Source: a virus. Taken from it: a DNA stretch of 29,822 bases. The position numbers and the translations under genes were made by a program. The DNA is taken from IMG/VR virus record IMGVR_UViG_3300031227_000274, positions 1-29,822 of that record; one strand, written 5' to 3'. The notes beneath the pieces are model-generated. The model was not told where the DNA came from, ran no database searches, and saw nothing but the letters and a program-made list of their open reading frames with translations. Positions 21,278-29,650 of the stretch are shown in pieces (positions within the stretch are counted from its first letter, which is position 1; each line of letters opens with the position of its first letter).

Positions 21278-21745
21278 ATGTCGTCGGTAATTGCAACGAT
21301 CTATAATCAGGCGGCCGCGCATTTGGCGACGCTCGATTTCTTTATCACTTACGCGGATAAAGTTAAGATTCTCGTGCAGGATACCGGCGAGATTCAAAAC
21401 GAGATTGACCAGGCGCTAGATAGACTCGGCGTCTCGGTCTTGTTTCTTATGCGCGGCGGCACAGTAAACAAGCCGAATTTGCCCGGCCCATATCTGGAGG
21501 ATATTCGATTGACCGTCGAAGTTAGCGAAAACGCGACGGTCAATCGACAAGGGACGTACGTTGACGGATTGGAAGTCGTCGAACACGTTATGAACGGCCT
21601 ACATCATTTACAAGTAACAGACGTGCCAAAGGTCAACGAGATCATAAACGCGGCCGGTTTCTTTCTGCAACCGCCCGCGCCAGGCGCGACGCTAACTTAT
21701 CATTGTGATTTCAATACAAACGGGGGTTTGTCCCTAGTACCATAG
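21278..21745 (+). CDS. Tail terminator/completion-like protein (gp37-like)
   Basis: A 155-residue protein. The arrangement of helix, strands (VSVLFLMRGGTVNKPNLPG, LTVEVSENATVNRQG) and helix (VEHVMNGLHHL) resembles the minor tail completion proteins of Mu-like phages (DUF1834/gp37), in which a strand ending in 'EN..NR' precedes a helix with LH. It lies next to the tail tube gene. The role, closing the tail tube at the head end, is inferred from position. Confidence 0.6.
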   Translation: MSSVIATIYNQAAAHLATLDFFITYADKVKILVQDTGEIQNEIDQALDRLGVSVLFLMRGGTVNKPNLPGPYLEDIRLTVEVSENATVNRQGTYVDGLEVVEHVMNGLHHLQVTDVPKVNEIINAAGFFLQPPAPGATLTYHCDFNTNGGLSLVP

Positions 21746-21756
21746 GAGTAATAAGC

Positions 21757-22686
21757 ATGTCATTAGATCGTTCAACTATTATACGCGGACCCGCCATCGT
21801 TACTTATAACAGCGTCACCTTTTATAGTGCTGGCGACATAACGGCGAACATTCTCGCCGAGACTTTCGACGTCAATGTCGACATGTACGGCAAGGTTGAC
21901 GAGCGCTGGTCTAACGCGCCGGTCGAGATATCGTTTACGCCGACGCAGTGGGACAGTTTGTCTGTATTGTTCCCGCACACAACCCCGGCAATCGGTTCGT
22001 CGCTGTACGGCGCCACTGACAAAGATCTGGTCATACAGACTCTAGCGGGCAAGAAGCTTACGTTTAGAGCGGCCGCAATAACGCAAATGCCGACGATTAC
22101 GCTTTCGACCGTGGCGCCATTGCTCGGCGCGGTAACGTTCGTCGCGATCGGTACTAATGACGAGGCGTGGACAGGTACGAGCCATCGCCTACTCGTTGAA
22201 ACTGAGGCGTTTGCTGATACCAGTTTCGACGAAACAAAGCTTTACACGCAAGCGTATACGGTCGCGTGGGGCGCGGTCGATCCGTGGGACGATATTCAAA
22301 GCAGCGACGGCGTTGTAATAAATCTCAACATGAACATTACCGACCATAACGTCGATAGTGAAGGGCTTGTCGATAAGACTCTAGGCGGTGTCGACGCGAG
22401 CGCGGCGCTAACGCCCGTTGGGGTTGACGAGAGCGACGTCGTTGATCTGTTACAGGTTCAAGGTGCGAGCGCTGGTCGTGGAGTGAGTCTCAATGGCAAT
22501 AGTAACGATCTTAATATCAGCGCAACCGGCGTATATGTCCGCATATACAACGCGGCGCCCAAAGAGGGACCGTTACAATTTGGCAGTGTAACTTTGCGTG
22601 CAGGTCAACTCGGGTTTATAGCGACTCGGTCATGGACTGGCGGCACTATTGATCCGCTGTTCTATGTCGGTACCACAGCGCCGTAA
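21757..22686 (+). CDS. Major tail tube protein
   Basis: A 309-residue beta-rich protein directly after the tail completion gene, with AGGAG before the ATG. The N-terminus (DRSTIIRGPAIVTYNSVTFYS, slightly shortened here) and the VEISFTPTQWD and RAAAITQMPTI segments have the alternation of tail tube subunits of siphophages. No sheath gene accompanies it here, so the tail is probably non-contractile. The identification rests on size, fold pattern and position. Confidence 0.65.
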   Translation: MSLDRSTIIRGPAIVTYNSVTFYSAGDITANILAETFDVNVDMYGKVDERWSNAPVEISFTPTQWDSLSVLFPHTTPAIGSSLYGATDKDLVIQTLAGKKLTFRAAAITQMPTITLSTVAPLLGAVTFVAIGTNDEAWTGTSHRLLVETEAFADTSFDETKLYTQAYTVAWGAVDPWDDIQSSDGVVINLNMNITDHNVDSEGLVDKTLGGVDASAALTPVGVDESDVVDLLQVQGASAGRGVSLNGNSNDLNISATGVYVRIYNAAPKEGPLQFGSVTLRAGQLGFIATRSWTGGTIDPLFYVGTTAP

Positions 22687-22709
22687 TTTGTGACGTATGA
22701 GGGTAGACA

Positions 22710-23105
22710 GTGAGAGTAAGATTCGGAAATGTAGAGCTTGCGGGCGATCATCGCGAAAGCGTGTCGGGTTTGGGTTATACCCATACTCGGCAAGTGCAGG
22801 TTGCGCAGTTTTTGCGGGCTGATTACGTAAAGCCGATCGGTCGCGGCAATCGACAGAACCGATATAATTTCTCTGTTACCCGAAAACACGACAGCAATCA
22901 CGCGGCGCAAAACTTTCTGTTTGAACATCCTTTAGCGTTGCCCGACGAGGGCACGTTACAAATTGTCGCGCTTAACGCTGGCGGCGCCGAGACAGTTTGG
23001 CGGGGGACGAACGGGCAATTGTTGAGCGTGTCTCCGCGCCTGATAGGGTTGACAACGATTTTCGCGTATTCGCTCATTGCGGGCATAATGTCAAAGAGCA
23101 CGTAA
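22710..23105 (+). CDS. Small tail-region hypothetical protein
   Basis: A 131-residue beta-rich protein beginning MRVRFGNVELAGDHRESVSG; the start is GTG after ATGAGGG. It contains strands such as RYNFSVTRKHDS and GTLQIVALNAGGAE, typical of a small phage tail or assembly component. The C-terminus is hydrophobic (LTTIFAYSLIAGIM). Family unknown. Confidence 0.55.
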   Translation: MRVRFGNVELAGDHRESVSGLGYTHTRQVQVAQFLRADYVKPIGRGNRQNRYNFSVTRKHDSNHAAQNFLFEHPLALPDEGTLQIVALNAGGAETVWRGTNGQLLSVSPRLIGLTTIFAYSLIAGIMSKST

Positions 23106-23115
23106 GGACTAGGAA

Positions 23116-23790
23116 ATGCCAATAAATAGAAAACGTATACGGTTGAAAGTCGATCTATCCCAAGAACAAACGCTCGTTGACGTACGCAACAACACGAGCG
23201 CGAATCTATGGCGCGGAAACGACTGTCAATACGAGCTCGGCATCTTTGCCGACGCGGACAATATCGAGGACGTATCGAACCTCGCCGCGATAACAGTCGA
23301 GGCAAAGCTAAACACGGTCGCCGGGTTACAGGGCGCGCCTGCTATGACAAAGACTATTACGTCGGCCGACATAAAGACGGATTTGAACAAGGCCGGTTGG
23401 GACGATGGCGCAGAGGCCGACGCGCACGCGTTGCTCGCGTTTACGAATACTGAGACCAATATTGCGATTAGTGAGAAGTCGGAAGAGTACGCATTGATTA
23501 TATCGTGCGTAACAAAAGACGTGCCGACACGAGAGATAACGCTCGCAAAAGGTATTCTCGAATTTCGAGAAGACGGACACACGACCAGCGGCACGCCGCC
23601 TGTAAACGATCCAAACTTTTTGACGATTGGCGAGAGTAATGCCGTATACGTGTTGCGGTCGGAAAACGAGGGCGAGTACCTTTTCGACGGCACACAGCTA
23701 AAGCTCTGGAATCCCGACCGGCAAGTATATGTCGCGATCGGTATTGTTGGCGCGGCGGGCGCGCAATCTATTGTAGTTCTGGAGGATTAG
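23116..23790 (+). CDS. Putative baseplate/receptor-binding adaptor protein
   Basis: A 224-residue beta-rich protein directly before the fibre gene. The N-terminal domain (VDVRNNTSANLWRGNDCQYEL, shortened) resembles the upper domain of phage baseplate proteins that hold receptor-binding fibres. The C-terminal part (VLRSENEGEYLFDGTQLKLWN, shortened) reads like a small attachment domain. The gene ends in the ribosome site of the fibre gene (GGAGGATTAGG). The assignment is by position and pattern. Confidence 0.45.
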   Translation: MPINRKRIRLKVDLSQEQTLVDVRNNTSANLWRGNDCQYELGIFADADNIEDVSNLAAITVEAKLNTVAGLQGAPAMTKTITSADIKTDLNKAGWDDGAEADAHALLAFTNTETNIAISEKSEEYALIISCVTKDVPTREITLAKGILEFREDGHTTSGTPPVNDPNFLTIGESNAVYVLRSENEGEYLFDGTQLKLWNPDRQVYVAIGIVGAAGAQSIVVLED

Positions 23791-23793
23791 GAA

Positions 23794-26700
23794 ATGCGAA
23801 AAAGAATCTTGATTGCAACGGTGTTGCTTATAGCCTGCAACAGCGTTGCACAACTCTCGCTGACTAACGCGCCAGGCCCAACGAGTATTACGTCGACGAG
23901 CGCTGTAATGCGAGCGACGATCGTTACGAACGCGCACACTAATGCACAGGTCGCTTTCTATTGGGGCACGTTCGACGCGACAACTAACGTCGCGACATGG
24001 TCGAGCACGTCGGCGGTTATCAACTCGACCGGCGGTGTCGTGAGTTTTACTAATACAGCGCTTTCTCCGAACGTGCGTTATTACTATCGTATGCACGGGA
24101 CGAACACTAATACGTCGACGTGGGCCGCGCCAACGACAAACTTTTACACAATTGCCAGCGCGCCAACGAGTACGCCAGTTGCAGAGACTTTCGCCGTTAT
24201 GGTCGACATAAACGACCTTGTTGTATACCCGGCCGACTTTTTCGCAGATAACGGCGTTACAACGACCGGCGCCGTCGACGGGCTCGACGGGCGGATCACG
24301 ACCAACTCGGGATTGATCGCCACGAACACGGCCGCGATCGCTAATATTGAAACCGACTATTTAGCGCGTGACGGGAGCGTTACGCCGTCGGCCGGGTTTG
24401 ATTGGGCCGAACAGGGTATCTCTAACGGCGGCATTTTCGAGGCAAGCCAATTCGCGGGCACTGGCGTCGCCGACACTAACGTCGTGATTTTTGGCCGCAA
24501 TAGCGCGACACGTTGGGCGGGCGGTGGCGTGAATGACGGCTGCTTGGCGTTTGTGGGTACCGAAACGAACCTTGTGCCGCCGGGCTCGGTATGGTTGCAG
24601 ACGCGGACATACTCAACAAACGCGGTCTATATCTCAGACGGTATCGGCGCGTACTACATTTTCCATTTAGGCGATAGCGCCTTTCGTAATTATTTCGAGT
24701 GTTGGGGTCACAATATACCGGGTACCAGCCAACGCTTTGATTTAGGCGATCCTAACAGGCCGTGGCGGCGTGGGTATATCGACCACGTAATAGGTCTAAC
24801 GGGTACGTTCAATCGTGTTGTGTCGCCTGAGTACGTCGCGGGTACGTCGATAGGCGCGACAGGTACCGACGGCAACGGCAACGTTATACAAGGCGGCATT
24901 GTGACGACGATTGGCAGTGTCAGTACAACAAACGTACTAAACTCGCTAGTCGTTGCCAGCGGCACGCCAGGCGCCGAGCTTACAACTAACGGTACCTTTA
25001 CAGGCAGTACTGACGGTTGGGCGCTCTCTGGCGCCTCGTACGTGCAGAGCGGTACTTATTCAAATACTATTCTAATTTTAGCGGGCGCCAGTGGCACGTT
25101 AACGCCAAGCAATAATATTTCACAAGGTACGGGCAGTACGTACCAGGCGCAATTTGATCTTGTTATCAATAACGAGGCTGTAACTAATAGCGTAATATTT
25201 GGCGGGTTGACCAGTAGCTTTGTAACTGCTGAGTCAGCAACAATGGTTGTTAAGGTCGGCACTATCAACGAGAGCAATTTTGTGTTGACCGTTATCGCGG
25301 GTACCGGCTTCCCGGTATACGTCGACAACGTAAGCGTAAAACAGTTGACCGGCGGCACTATCCACGCTGGCGGCACTATTTATGCCGCTGAAATATTGGT
25401 CAATGGTCAGTCGATAACCGTGCCAGATGGCGTTACGCCGTGGACAAATAACGGTCTATGGTACGTGGCAATCGACGGGTCAGACGACAACGACGGTCGC
25501 AGTATTCGTACACCTAAAGCTACTGTGACCAACGCTATTGCTGGCGCGTTATCCGCTGGCGCCGCAACAAACGTGCAAGTTGTCCTCGTTGGTCCGGGCG
25601 AATATTGTATGGATGCTGGTATCGTTTTTACCAATGCGTTTGTGCATTTACAGGGATATTCCAGCGTTGATACTCCGCGTCTGATATTCAATTCCGGCGT
25701 AGCGATCACGTTTGCTGGCGGCGGCGGTTGGCTTTCTGATATCCATGTTCAGGGTGAAATAGCGGCGGGAGGAATGTTGATTCCAGATACGGCCGCCGCT
25801 GATGATACCTACTATTTTCGTAATGTAAGAATCGAGATTGCCGACTATACTAATGGTACGGAAAAAGGCATCAATGTGCGCGGCGGCAAAGTCGAAATGC
25901 AGAATGTCGAAATTGAAGTCGAGATTGCATTCGAGGGTATTCCGCGTGCTTCTGGTTCGGTTATATGGCTCACAAACAACGCGTCGTTACACATGTACAG
26001 TGTTGAAGCGTATTCAGAATCCAGCACAACAAACACGGATCTATCTGTAATCGCTGATTGGTCAACTGGTCAGGTTGTCATTATCAATTCTCATTTTGCG
26101 TTGGACGTGCCGAATGCTGATTACATTGGCCAGCATTTTGCGTATAGAAATATAGGTGTTGGCACAGATAAAACAATAATGGGTTCAAGATTTGAGATTA
26201 CAGGCGCGTCGACGAGCTCACTCACGGAGGCCGCTGTCTTTAGTGTTGAGGGCGGCGGTGCCATACGCTCGGCAAACAATGTCGTTATCGTTAGTGGGTA
26301 TAACGGCCACAATCATTTTGCTTATATCACAAATGGTTCAACACTCTATTCGCATTTTGACGACATTCAAGCGGAAGCCGGGGTTGCATTGTTAGATAGT
26401 TCATGCACATATGATCAAGCTAATAGTCCAGCCGACGGATTGTTCGACGTTGATTTTATAACGCTTGGTGGCGAGACTCGCGGTGCATGGCCTGCATTTG
26501 AGCGAAACGTTGCCGGTACTTCAATCTCTTATCTCGATATTGGCTCGCCCTCTTTTCTGACCGCTGCAATCGGATACAACAACATAGCGGCTATTGACGG
26601 GTCGGTAACAGACATGACCGATCTCGACGGCTTTAATACTAAAGTCGACGCGGTCTTAACCGAATGGGTATCTGTCGACGAGAACGGCATGATTGACAGT

Positions 26701-27510
26701 GCCGTTGGATGGGAATCAAACACGTTCGTTGATTCGCACTTAACACCCGCTAACGCAGAATGTTCGCTCTTATACACCAATCTCGAAATTGGTACCGAAT
26801 ACGTATACAAGTTCTACTCGTCGCGAGATTCCAGCGCCGGGCATAGTCCGCCGCGTTCGCTACAGGTTGGCATGTACGACGTAACAAACGCGATCCAGTA
26901 CGTAACCAACCTCACGGCAACAACAGCATTTACCAATACCCCGGCCAATGGCACAAATTGGCTACTCTTCACATGTTCAAGTGATAACGCCAACAAAGGC
27001 GCGCCGCTCAATGGCGTCGAAATGACGTTTAGCGCCCAGGCAAGCGCGATACAACCCGACGGATCAGTAGCGTACACCGGCTATCAATCATACGATGGTT
27101 ATGGTTTTACTAATGTTGGTGCTGGCTATGCAACTAATATTCAAATCATGGGCTCTATACTCGATGAGAACGGTAACTACGGTTCCGCTGGTCAGGCATG
27201 GCTCACGTCCGGTGATGGTGAAAGCAATTACTGGGGAACGGTGGCGGCCGGCGGCGGCGCTGGTAGTCAGACGCCATACACCAACACTCACGACGCAGCA
27301 GGATTTGACATTACCAACCTCAATGCCATAGTTCACACGTCTGTCAACGGCGTAACGACGTGGGAATGGGGCTATAGGGCAACACACCCAACGCAACTGA
27401 CTAACCAGATTCACTACTACCAAATGACAGTCGGCGACACAGATTGGGGCTTCGATACGTGGTGGGTATCATCTCCTGCAATCGTCACTAATAAATCGCG
27501 GGGTAACTAA
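23794..27510 (+). CDS. Giant fibre/adhesin with lipobox, FN3-like and beta-helix domains
   Basis: A 1238-residue protein. It starts MRKRILIATVLLIAC, with LIAC a possible lipobox, or cleavage after SVAQ. Residues 20-125 are FN3-like (FYWGTFDATTN, YYYRMHGTNTN). A short helical region follows (DGLDGRITTNSGL). Residues 390-520 look like a carbohydrate-binding module (TDGWALSGASYVQSG, VYVDNVSVKQL). Residues 551-890 are a beta-helix opened by YVAIDGSDDNDG, as in pectate-lyase-like folds. A jelly-roll-like domain covers about 950-1090. Position after tail genes suggests a tail fibre, yet phage fibres lack export signals. The beta-helix part is visibly AT-richer than the rest, a sign of transfer. The export signal raises the option of a surface adhesin. 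Confidence 0.72.
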   Translation: MRKRILIATVLLIACNSVAQLSLTNAPGPTSITSTSAVMRATIVTNAHTNAQVAFYWGTFDATTNVATWSSTSAVINSTGGVVSFTNTALSPNVRYYYRMHGTNTNTSTWAAPTTNFYTIASAPTSTPVAETFAVMVDINDLVVYPADFFADNGVTTTGAVDGLDGRITTNSGLIATNTAAIANIETDYLARDGSVTPSAGFDWAEQGISNGGIFEASQFAGTGVADTNVVIFGRNSATRWAGGGVNDGCLAFVGTETNLVPPGSVWLQTRTYSTNAVYISDGIGAYYIFHLGDSAFRNYFECWGHNIPGTSQRFDLGDPNRPWRRGYIDHVIGLTGTFNRVVSPEYVAGTSIGATGTDGNGNVIQGGIVTTIGSVSTTNVLNSLVVASGTPGAELTTNGTFTGSTDGWALSGASYVQSGTYSNTILILAGASGTLTPSNNISQGTGSTYQAQFDLVINNEAVTNSVIFGGLTSSFVTAESATMVVKVGTINESNFVLTVIAGTGFPVYVDNVSVKQLTGGTIHAGGTIYAAEILVNGQSITVPDGVTPWTNNGLWYVAIDGSDDNDGRSIRTPKATVTNAIAGALSAGAATNVQVVLVGPGEYCMDAGIVFTNAFVHLQGYSSVDTPRLIFNSGVAITFAGGGGWLSDIHVQGEIAAGGMLIPDTAAADDTYYFRNVRIEIADYTNGTEKGINVRGGKVEMQNVEIEVEIAFEGIPRASGSVIWLTNNASLHMYSVEAYSESSTTNTDLSVIADWSTGQVVIINSHFALDVPNADYIGQHFAYRNIGVGTDKTIMGSRFEITGASTSSLTEAAVFSVEGGGAIRSANNVVIVSGYNGHNHFAYITNGSTLYSHFDDIQAEAGVALLDSSCTYDQANSPADGLFDVDFITLGGETRGAWPAFERNVAGTSISYLDIGSPSFLTAAIGYNNIAAIDGSVTDMTDLDGFNTKVDAVLTEWVSVDENGMIDSAVGWESNTFVDSHLTPANAECSLLYTNLEIGTEYVYKFYSSRDSSAGHSPPRSLQVGMYDVTNAIQYVTNLTATTAFTNTPANGTNWLLFTCSSDNANKGAPLNGVEMTFSAQASAIQPDGSVAYTGYQSYDGYGFTNVGAGYATNIQIMGSILDENGNYGSAGQAWLTSGDGESNYWGTVAAGGGAGSQTPYTNTHDAAGFDITNLNAIVHTSVNGVTTWEWGYRATHPTQLTNQIHYYQMTVGDTDWGFDTWWVSSPAIVTNKSRGN

Positions 27511-28313
27511 TGAAGCGGGTCATACTCACAATGCTGTGTATGTGCTGGCTAGTAGCCACGGCACACGCTGTTAGCTACACGCGGGGCAGGTCAGAGACTA
27601 TGCGGCGGCGGTCGCGTGAGAAGATTGAAAGTTCGCTGGAAGAATACTGCGTCGCTTGGTACACGTTTGAGTTACCGCCTGACGACAGCAGTAATTACGT
27701 GGACTATACGCAGTCACCAATCAACGTAATTCAAGGCACGGCAGCGGCGCGTTCAACCCACAGCAACGCATACTACGGTTGTGAACATTTCGATGGCGTC
27801 AATGATGTTTTGGTATCAACGAATCAGCTTGGAATCTATGGGACCATGCCGCGTTCTATTGTTTCGTGGGTCAGGTATGATGGATCTGATACATCGGCAG
27901 CTATTTGCGGATACGGTGCTGATGTCAATTACCGAGCAATGGATTTGTTTGTTGATATTGCTGATCAAATGGATGTTTACTGGGAAAGTAAATCACAGGC
28001 AATGAGATCAGGAGCAGGGGCTATAACTGCTAATACTTGGACCCATATTGTAGTGACGCACGATACATCCGTCACGTTGTCTATGCAAACCAATTCATGC
28101 CTTCTGTCTATTAATGGTGTCCCTACTTCATGGGCAAGAGCAGGTGGGTCCGTCGGTATCAACACAAGCAACACTGTGTTAAGGATAGGCGTAAATCATA
28201 CAGGCGCATTTTATGGCAAAATACTACAAGGCGAGCTACGCATCTATCGTACCAACATGTCCCCTGCTGAGGCGCTGGCTGATTACAATGCAACCAAGTG
28301 GAGATACGAGTGA
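27510..28313 (+). CDS. Exported LamG/concanavalin A-like lectin protein
   Basis: A 267-residue protein with a signal peptide (MKRVILTMLCMCWLVATAHA, about 20 residues) and a basic linker (RGRSETMRRRSREK). The LamG-type beta-sandwich follows: CVAWYTFELPPDD, GCEHFDGVNDVL, RSIVSWVRYDG, NTWTHIVVTHD and GKILQGELRIYRTNMSP, with the usual strand order. Such domains bind sugars. It overlaps the fibre gene as TAATG, so the two are co-translated. Base composition is AT-richer than in the capsid genes, which suggests recent acquisition from a host genome. Confidence 0.8.
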   Translation: MKRVILTMLCMCWLVATAHAVSYTRGRSETMRRRSREKIESSLEEYCVAWYTFELPPDDSSNYVDYTQSPINVIQGTAAARSTHSNAYYGCEHFDGVNDVLVSTNQLGIYGTMPRSIVSWVRYDGSDTSAAICGYGADVNYRAMDLFVDIADQMDVYWESKSQAMRSGAGAITANTWTHIVVTHDTSVTLSMQTNSCLLSINGVPTSWARAGGSVGINTSNTVLRIGVNHTGAFYGKILQGELRIYRTNMSPAEALADYNATKWRYE

Positions 28314-28714
28314 TGAAAAAACTACTGCTAACAATATGCCTGATAACAATCGCAACAATGACCTTTGCGGATATGAACGTCACTGTCTGGATGAGGGCTG
28401 ACAAGTTCACACAACAACGCAAACAGGTTGAACGATTATTTGTTCAGTACTGCGACGGCGAAGGCGATCAGATGGGCTGGGTGCAGTGGCGTGAGATAGA
28501 CGACCCTACAGAGATCTGGTATGTCAGTAACTTCGCAATCAGTCAGCTACAGGGCAGGGCTGGCAAGGAAGATATCACGCAGCACAAAATCGACAACGAA
28601 ATGACCGCGCTTGGCAACCGTCCATACGTAGAGATCGTAGAAACTGACGATCCACTAGCGGCACTAGCAGCGGCGGGACTTGAGGAAAACTCCACAAATT
28701 ATCACACGCCATGA
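28313..28714 (+). CDS. Small exported protein in the fibre cassette
   Basis: A 133-residue protein with a short signal peptide (MKKLLLTICLITIATMTFA). The mature part is acidic and mixed (YCDGEGDQMGWVQWREIDD), with helices near the C-terminus. It starts by TGATG overlap with the lectin gene and ends by ATGA overlap with the next short frame. It is the third export-signal protein in a row. No family is recognised; the C-terminal part PYVEIVETDDPLAALAAA might be an assembly or chaperone-like segment. Confidence 0.65.
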   Translation: MKKLLLTICLITIATMTFADMNVTVWMRADKFTQQRKQVERLFVQYCDGEGDQMGWVQWREIDDPTEIWYVSNFAISQLQGRAGKEDITQHKIDNEMTALGNRPYVEIVETDDPLAALAAAGLEENSTNYHTP

Positions 28715-28818
28715 ACAAACAAACAACCGATAGACCCGCGCGAAGGAGATCCCATTTGCCGGGAATAGCACAGGCGCTACAGGTAGGAACAAAGAAAGAG
28801 TCTAATTGTGATATTTGA
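28711..28818 (+). CDS. 35-residue short frame linking cassette and MuF gene
   Basis: This frame starts with ATG overlapping the previous stop (ATGA) and ends 11 bases inside the MuF-like gene. It encodes MNKQTTDRPARRRSHLPG and a short tail. An internal GAAGGAG ribosome site lies seven bases before an in-frame TTG (codon 16), so translation may start there. It may only serve to couple translation. Confidence is low. Confidence 0.3.
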   Translation: MNKQTTDRPARRRSHLPGIAQALQVGTKKESNCDI

Positions 28819-29650
28819 TACGCCAATAACATTTGAGGAGGCGTTGCGAAGTCAGCTTGTTAAAGACTTGTTCCCAACGTCTTTGTCAAGTGTTGAGCTT
28901 GCGAAGCTTGGCCCGGATATATTGGAGCGCGCGCGGTTTTCTGCGCGCGTTACCGATTACCGGATACTCGACGAAATGGATCGTTTGCTTAACAGGTTGA
29001 TCGAGCCGACTGTCATTGTCGATAAGGCGACAGGATTACGACGAGCGGCGCAAGCTGGCGAGTCTGTTGACCCGTCTTTGTTCCGTACAGAAATGAAAGG
29101 CTTTCTTGATTCGATAGGGTACGAGCCGGACGCGGGCAAGCGCGGAACAATACAGGATCTTTCCAGCGACCGTCGTCTAAATCTTATCGCTGATACCAAT
29201 ACGAAAATGGCGCACGGTTACGGAAATTGGACGCAAGGTCAGACGAGCGCAATACTCGATGAGTTCCCGGCGCAAGAACTTATACGGTCGGGCTCGCGTA
29301 TGGTACCGCGCGATTGGCCGCGACGTTGGGCGGAAGCTGGCGGCGAGTTTTTCAATGGTCGAATGATCGCGCGTAAAGACTCGCCGATCTGGTCGGCGAT
29401 ATCTCGGTTCGGAACGCCGTACCCGCCGTTTGATTATAATTCGGGTATGGATCTCGCGGACATTGATCGTGACGAGGCGGTCGAGTTTGGTATCGTTTCG
29501 GCCAGTGAACAGGTGCCGACGCAGTCTCGGCCGTTCAATGAGACTTTGGGAATCACACAGCCAAAAGAACAGAGCTCTTTACTCGACGGGTTGCTTGATC
29601 AGCTCGGCGATAGTGTCGAGCTTGTCGACGGGCGTTTACAGGTGGCATAA
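28808..29650 (+). CDS. MuF-like minor head protein (Mu gp30-like)
   Basis: A 280-residue protein with GTG start at 28808. The motif LSSDRRLNLIADTNTKMAHG (about residues 119-138) is the hallmark of MuF-type head morphogenesis proteins. RDWPRRWAEAGG, SPIWSAISRFGTPYPPFDYN and the final GMDLADIDRDEAVEFGI are also seen in related phage proteins. It would bind the portal inside the head. In Mu it follows the portal gene, but here it lies 12.7 kb away, after the fibre cassette, and overlaps the next gene as TAATG. Confidence 0.75.
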   Translation: MIFDTPITFEEALRSQLVKDLFPTSLSSVELAKLGPDILERARFSARVTDYRILDEMDRLLNRLIEPTVIVDKATGLRRAAQAGESVDPSLFRTEMKGFLDSIGYEPDAGKRGTIQDLSSDRRLNLIADTNTKMAHGYGNWTQGQTSAILDEFPAQELIRSGSRMVPRDWPRRWAEAGGEFFNGRMIARKDSPIWSAISRFGTPYPPFDYNSGMDLADIDRDEAVEFGIVSASEQVPTQSRPFNETLGITQPKEQSSLLDGLLDQLGDSVELVDGRLQVA

